In this document: positions 39,032 to 41,699 of the stretch, piece by piece | How the letters are laid out: each line of letters opens with the position of its first letter | How positions within the stretch are numbered: the first letter of the stretch is position 1 | Assembly (NCBI GenBank): GCA_963536495.1 | Contig: CAUTAF010000010.1 | Location: 1-41,699 of the forward strand | Reading direction: 5' to 3' | Length of the DNA stretch: 41,699 bases | Source: CAJPPJ01 sp963536495 | Lineage (GTDB): Bacteria > Bacillota_I > Bacilli_A > RF39 > UBA660 | The notes under the pieces: model-generated | Databases searched by the model: none | Seen by the model: the letters and a program-made list of their open reading frames with translations, nothing else | What the model was told of the DNA's origin: nothing | Position numbers and translations under genes: made by a program

Positions 39032-41699
39032 ATGAAAAAGAAAAAGTATTTAATTGTTATTTTATTGTTAGTGTTATTAGTAACATCTTTTTTATTAATT
39101 AGTAGAAAACCAAATACAAAGAATAAAAAATTAAAAGAATTAAACTATAATGTTACATATAAAGAAGCTTTTCCTGATGAAAACTTAAGAAGAGGTGTAC
39201 TTTTATGTATAATGAGAGAAAAATGTTATGGCTTAGATGAGTATAGTTTTTTGAAAAAAAATGAAAATCTCAGCTTTTTATATGATGATCTTCAATTTTA
39301 TGATAATAGTAATTTTCTTACTGATTCTAGACTAGGGCCAGTTATAACAGAAGCAGAACTTGAAGCAAAAGAAAATGAACAAATATCTAAAATAGCTTTA
39401 GAAAAATTGCAAATTTTAGTTGCAAATAATATGGAAAAAGAAATTACTAGTTTACAAGGGATAGAATATTTACCTAATATAAAAGACATTGTTTTAAAAG
39501 ATGTTAAGCAAGAAAATATTGATTTATCTTATAATAAAGAACTAGTTAAGTTACAAATATATGCACCTAAAACTACTTCTATAAATTTTGATCAAAATGT
39601 AAAACTTAAATATATTTATTCTGCTTTTTCAGAAAATGAAACAATTTTAGATTTATCTAAATTAACAAGTTTATATAAGATAGATATTGAATATACTAAT
39701 ATTAAAAATATAACATTACCACAAGGTATAAGAGAAATTAATTTAAGTCATAATACTCTTTCAAGTTTAGATGTTCCAAGTGGAGTTAGATGGTTAAGGG
39801 CAGAAAATAGTAAATTAAAAAATATAACTTTAAGAAGTGGACTTGAAGATTTAAGTTTAGAAGAAAATAACCTGACACATATAGATTTACCAGAAGGAGT
39901 AAAATGGGTTAATTTAAACAAAAATCAACTTGAAAGTCTTGTTATACCAAGTAGTGTATATAGCATGCGGGCAGAAAAAAATAAAATTTCTAATGATGTA
40001 GTTGTACCTAACGGAGTAGAGTATTTAGAATTATTTGATAATAAAATATCAAATATTACGCTAGCGCCATCTTTAAAAGAAATAGAATTATCTAAAAATA
40101 ATATTTCAAATATTGATTTAAGTAATTTAGTAAATGCTGAAAAATTGTACTTAGGAAACAATCCTCTTCAATCTATTGATGTTACTGGGATGCCAAAATT
40201 AAAAGACTTATTGTTATATGAAACTAAAATTAAAAATAATATAGATTTAACAAATAATATTGATTTAGAAAGGTTTTGGATTGGTGGAGTAGAAGAAGGT
40301 GAAGAACCAAAAGTTGAAAATTTTGATTTTACTAATAATTTAAAATTAAGAACATTAGAAATAAAGGATAGAAATTTAAAAAATTTCGACTTGGAAAAAT
40401 ATGTCAATTTAATAGATATAACATTAGAAAATAATATAATGAATCCTAATTTAGATTTAAGTAGATTAACTAATTTGAGTAGATATTTGACTATCATACA
40501 TTTAACAAACAATAAATTAACAAATTTAAAAGTTCCTGATAAAAATATTAATGATTTTGTTTTAAGTGGAAAAGAAACAATAAAATTAAAAGTAAAAAAG
40601 AATTCATATGTAACAATACCAAAAGTTCTTTTAAATAATAAAGAATATTTTTTAAGAACTGGATTTGATTATAGAAATGGTGAAACTTATCTTTTTAATA
40701 CAGTTGGTAAATTTACTACAGAAGTTATTGGTTATCCTACAACAGCTTCTAATGCTAATCATGAAGGTAAGTTTGTATGGACTTATGAAATAGAAGTAGA
40801 AGCAGGTGAAGAAGATGCATTTAATGCAAATATTGATCAAGGAAACTATATACCTTTAATAAATGAAGAAATACCAGTAAATAAGTTAAAAGAAATGATA
40901 ACTAATTTACCAGCAAATATTAAGAACTTTGAAGTATTAAGCAGAAATACATTTACTTTAAAAGGTAAAAAAACTATTAAGGTAAGAATTACATTTAGTG
41001 ATAATACATTTAAAGAAGTAGATATTCCTATAAAAGTATATGAACAAGAAGATGTATTCCCAACGGTAAATATAACTCCATCTGATTCAGATTTAATAGA
41101 AAAGAGAACAGTTAGTATCACAATAGATAGAACATACGCTAAAGAAGATAATATAGATCATATTAATTTTATTAAAACAGTAAGAGATAATTTAGTAAAT
41201 TATGAATATTTAAGTGAAGCAAATGGTTTAATGTATAGTTCAAATGGAATAAGTGGAGCAATAGATTATTTATTTACAGGTACAGAAGAAGAACATATAT
41301 TTAACCTGATTTATAAAGAATACGGTAATATTTATAGAATTAGTAGAAATATAACAATTAAGCTATTAAGAGATACAGATGGTGATGGAATACCAGATAA
41401 AGATGATGATGATAAAGATGGAGATGGATATTCTAATGCAGTAGAAATAGCTAAGGGAAGTGATCCATATAATAAGAATTCTACACCAGATATGACAAAG
41501 AAAAAACAATTGGATGAACTTGTAAAAGAATTAGAAAAATTAATAACCGATACTAAAAAGAATCCATTTGATAATAAAAATAAAAATGATGTAGATAATC
41601 TAAAAAATAATATTTTACCTGATAAAGAAAATAAAAAGAATGATATAAAAAATTCATATAATGATATGACTTCTGATACTGATTTAGAAAAATTAAAAC
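39032..41699 (+). CDS. Large leucine-rich-repeat surface protein with Ca2+-binding repeat, 3' end outside window
   Basis: At least 889 residues; the frame is open to the last base. An N-terminal basic helix (about 5-24, YLIVILLLVLLVTSFLLI) is a signal or membrane anchor. Residues about 130-540 are leucine-rich repeats in the Asn-ladder style (LxxLxLxxNxLxxI, as in 'LKEIELSKNNISNIDLS'). A beta-rich stretch (about 560-770, Ig-like adhesin modules) follows. A thrombospondin type-3-like calcium motif lies at about 779-812 (DTDGDGIPDKDDDDKDGDG, then 'SDPYNKNSTPD'). After it come Lys/Asn-rich helical segments. It is probably a cell-surface adhesin or host-interaction protein; an LPxTG or other anchor would be beyond the end. 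All minus-strand frames here are shadows of it. Confidence 0.85.
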   Translation, partial: MKKKKYLIVILLLVLLVTSFLLISRKPNTKNKKLKELNYNVTYKEAFPDENLRRGVLLCIMREKCYGLDEYSFLKKNENLSFLYDDLQFYDNSNFLTDSRLGPVITEAELEAKENEQISKIALEKLQILVANNMEKEITSLQGIEYLPNIKDIVLKDVKQENIDLSYNKELVKLQIYAPKTTSINFDQNVKLKYIYSAFSENETILDLSKLTSLYKIDIEYTNIKNITLPQGIREINLSHNTLSSLDVPSGVRWLRAENSKLKNITLRSGLEDLSLEENNLTHIDLPEGVKWVNLNKNQLESLVIPSSVYSMRAEKNKISNDVVVPNGVEYLELFDNKISNITLAPSLKEIELSKNNISNIDLSNLVNAEKLYLGNNPLQSIDVTGMPKLKDLLLYETKIKNNIDLTNNIDLERFWIGGVEEGEEPKVENFDFTNNLKLRTLEIKDRNLKNFDLEKYVNLIDITLENNIMNPNLDLSRLTNLSRYLTIIHLTNNKLTNLKVPDKNINDFVLSGKETIKLKVKKNSYVTIPKVLLNNKEYFLRTGFDYRNGETYLFNTVGKFTTEVIGYPTTASNANHEGKFVWTYEIEVEAGEEDAFNANIDQGNYIPLINEEIPVNKLKEMITNLPANIKNFEVLSRNTFTLKGKKTIKVRITFSDNTFKEVDIPIKVYEQEDVFPTVNITPSDSDLIEKRTVSITIDRTYAKEDNIDHINFIKTVRDNLVNYEYLSEANGLMYSSNGISGAIDYLFTGTEEEHIFNLIYKEYGNIYRISRNITIKLLRDTDGDGIPDKDDDDKDGDGYSNAVEIAKGSDPYNKNSTPDMTKKKQLDELVKELEKLITDTKKNPFDNKNKNDVDNLKNNILPDKENKKNDIKNSYNDMTSDTDLEKLK

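Noticed and set aside
39298..41121. Five minus-strand open frames of 62-114 codons
   Set aside because: They all lie inside the continuous plus-strand frame of the LRR protein (889+ codons with a ribosome site); shadows of its low-complexity coding sequence.
1..41699. Mollicute genetic code (TGA = Trp)
   Set aside because: Several conserved genes end in TGA at the correct length (ftsL, frr, mraZ) and conserved Trp residues use TGG.
1..41699. CRISPR array, prophage or insertion sequence
   Set aside because: No spaced repeats, transposase, integrase, terminase or capsid gene was seen; only short repeats at mraZ and upstream of greA.
37003..41699. Direct repeat of the tRNA-Cys 3' end (att site)
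   Set aside because: I read through the region and found no second copy of the tRNA end; an island cannot be demonstrated from this window.

Overview
The window is a very AT-rich stretch of a bacterial chromosome. It uses the standard code: TGA is a stop (ends of rsmH-overlapping mraZ, ftsL, frr) and Trp is TGG. Arginine is almost always AGA, and most genes have GGAGG- or AGGTG-type ribosome binding sites. Gene content is Gram-positive (Bacillota): FemAB-type wall ligase, WXG100 proteins, MraZ, DnaI, LexA, T-box and L20 leaders, and 6S RNA next to tcdA as in Bacillus. Several traits recall Mollicutes-related Bacilli: a ThrRS without TGS domain, MraZ boxes of AAAGTGG type, and Rho_N-like tails on ribosomal proteins. 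An uncultured gut-type Bacilli lineage near the Mollicutes is my best guess (inference only).

Layout. 1-2.0 kb: 3' end of an RseP-type protease, a small membrane protein, rpmG, efp and an Asn-rich small protein. 2.0-5.1 kb: a membrane thioredoxin-like protein, three tRNAs (Ile, Asn, Glu) on the minus strand, a FemX-like ligase and two WXG100-type proteins. 5.1-8.5 kb: translation genes, namely L20-type leader, infC (ATC start), rpmI, rplT, rpsB and tsf. 8.5-16.2 kb: dnaI, lepA, hemW, a CYTH-like gene, then a 1080-aa protein with a GS...DxD nucleotidyltransferase site. 16.2-21.4 kb: greA, topA and two paralogous zinc-ribbon membrane proteins. 21.4-26.9 kb: 6S RNA, tcdA, lexA (minus), argS, Thr T-box and thrS. 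26.9-32.7 kb: MraZ boxes with mraZ-rsmH-ftsL-ftsI, then frr, an unknown membrane-anchored protein and a Nudix hydrolase. 32.7-36.8 kb: a diverged second GreA-like factor and pheST. 36.9-41.7 kb looks accessory: tRNA-Cys, a strongly diverged PurA homologue (minus), an ICMT-like membrane methyltransferase and a large LRR surface protein that runs off the end.

How it works together. Most of the window is housekeeping for translation (EF-P, L33, IF3, L35, L20, S2, EF-Ts, LepA, RRF, three aminoacyl-tRNA synthetases) with cis-regulators readable in the sequence: an L20-type attenuator, a non-ATG infC start, a Thr T-box with specifier ACA, and MraZ repeats in front of mraZ. The remainder handles cell wall and division, RNA polymerase modulation (6S, two Gre factors) and the SOS response.

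The most unusual items are (1) the PurA homologue whose catalytic Asp position is Ser, as in phage PurZ; (2) the 1080-aa nucleotidyltransferase protein with a C-terminal region resembling class I CCA/OAS enzymes; (3) matching Rho_N/SAP-like tails on two different ribosomal proteins; and (4) a LexA that appears leaderless and has a Cys-Gly cleavage site. Start codons were moved from the longest open frame where a ribosome binding site or promoter contradicted it (femX, lexA, mraZ, frr, Nudix, second greA, pheS, purA-like, ICMT).
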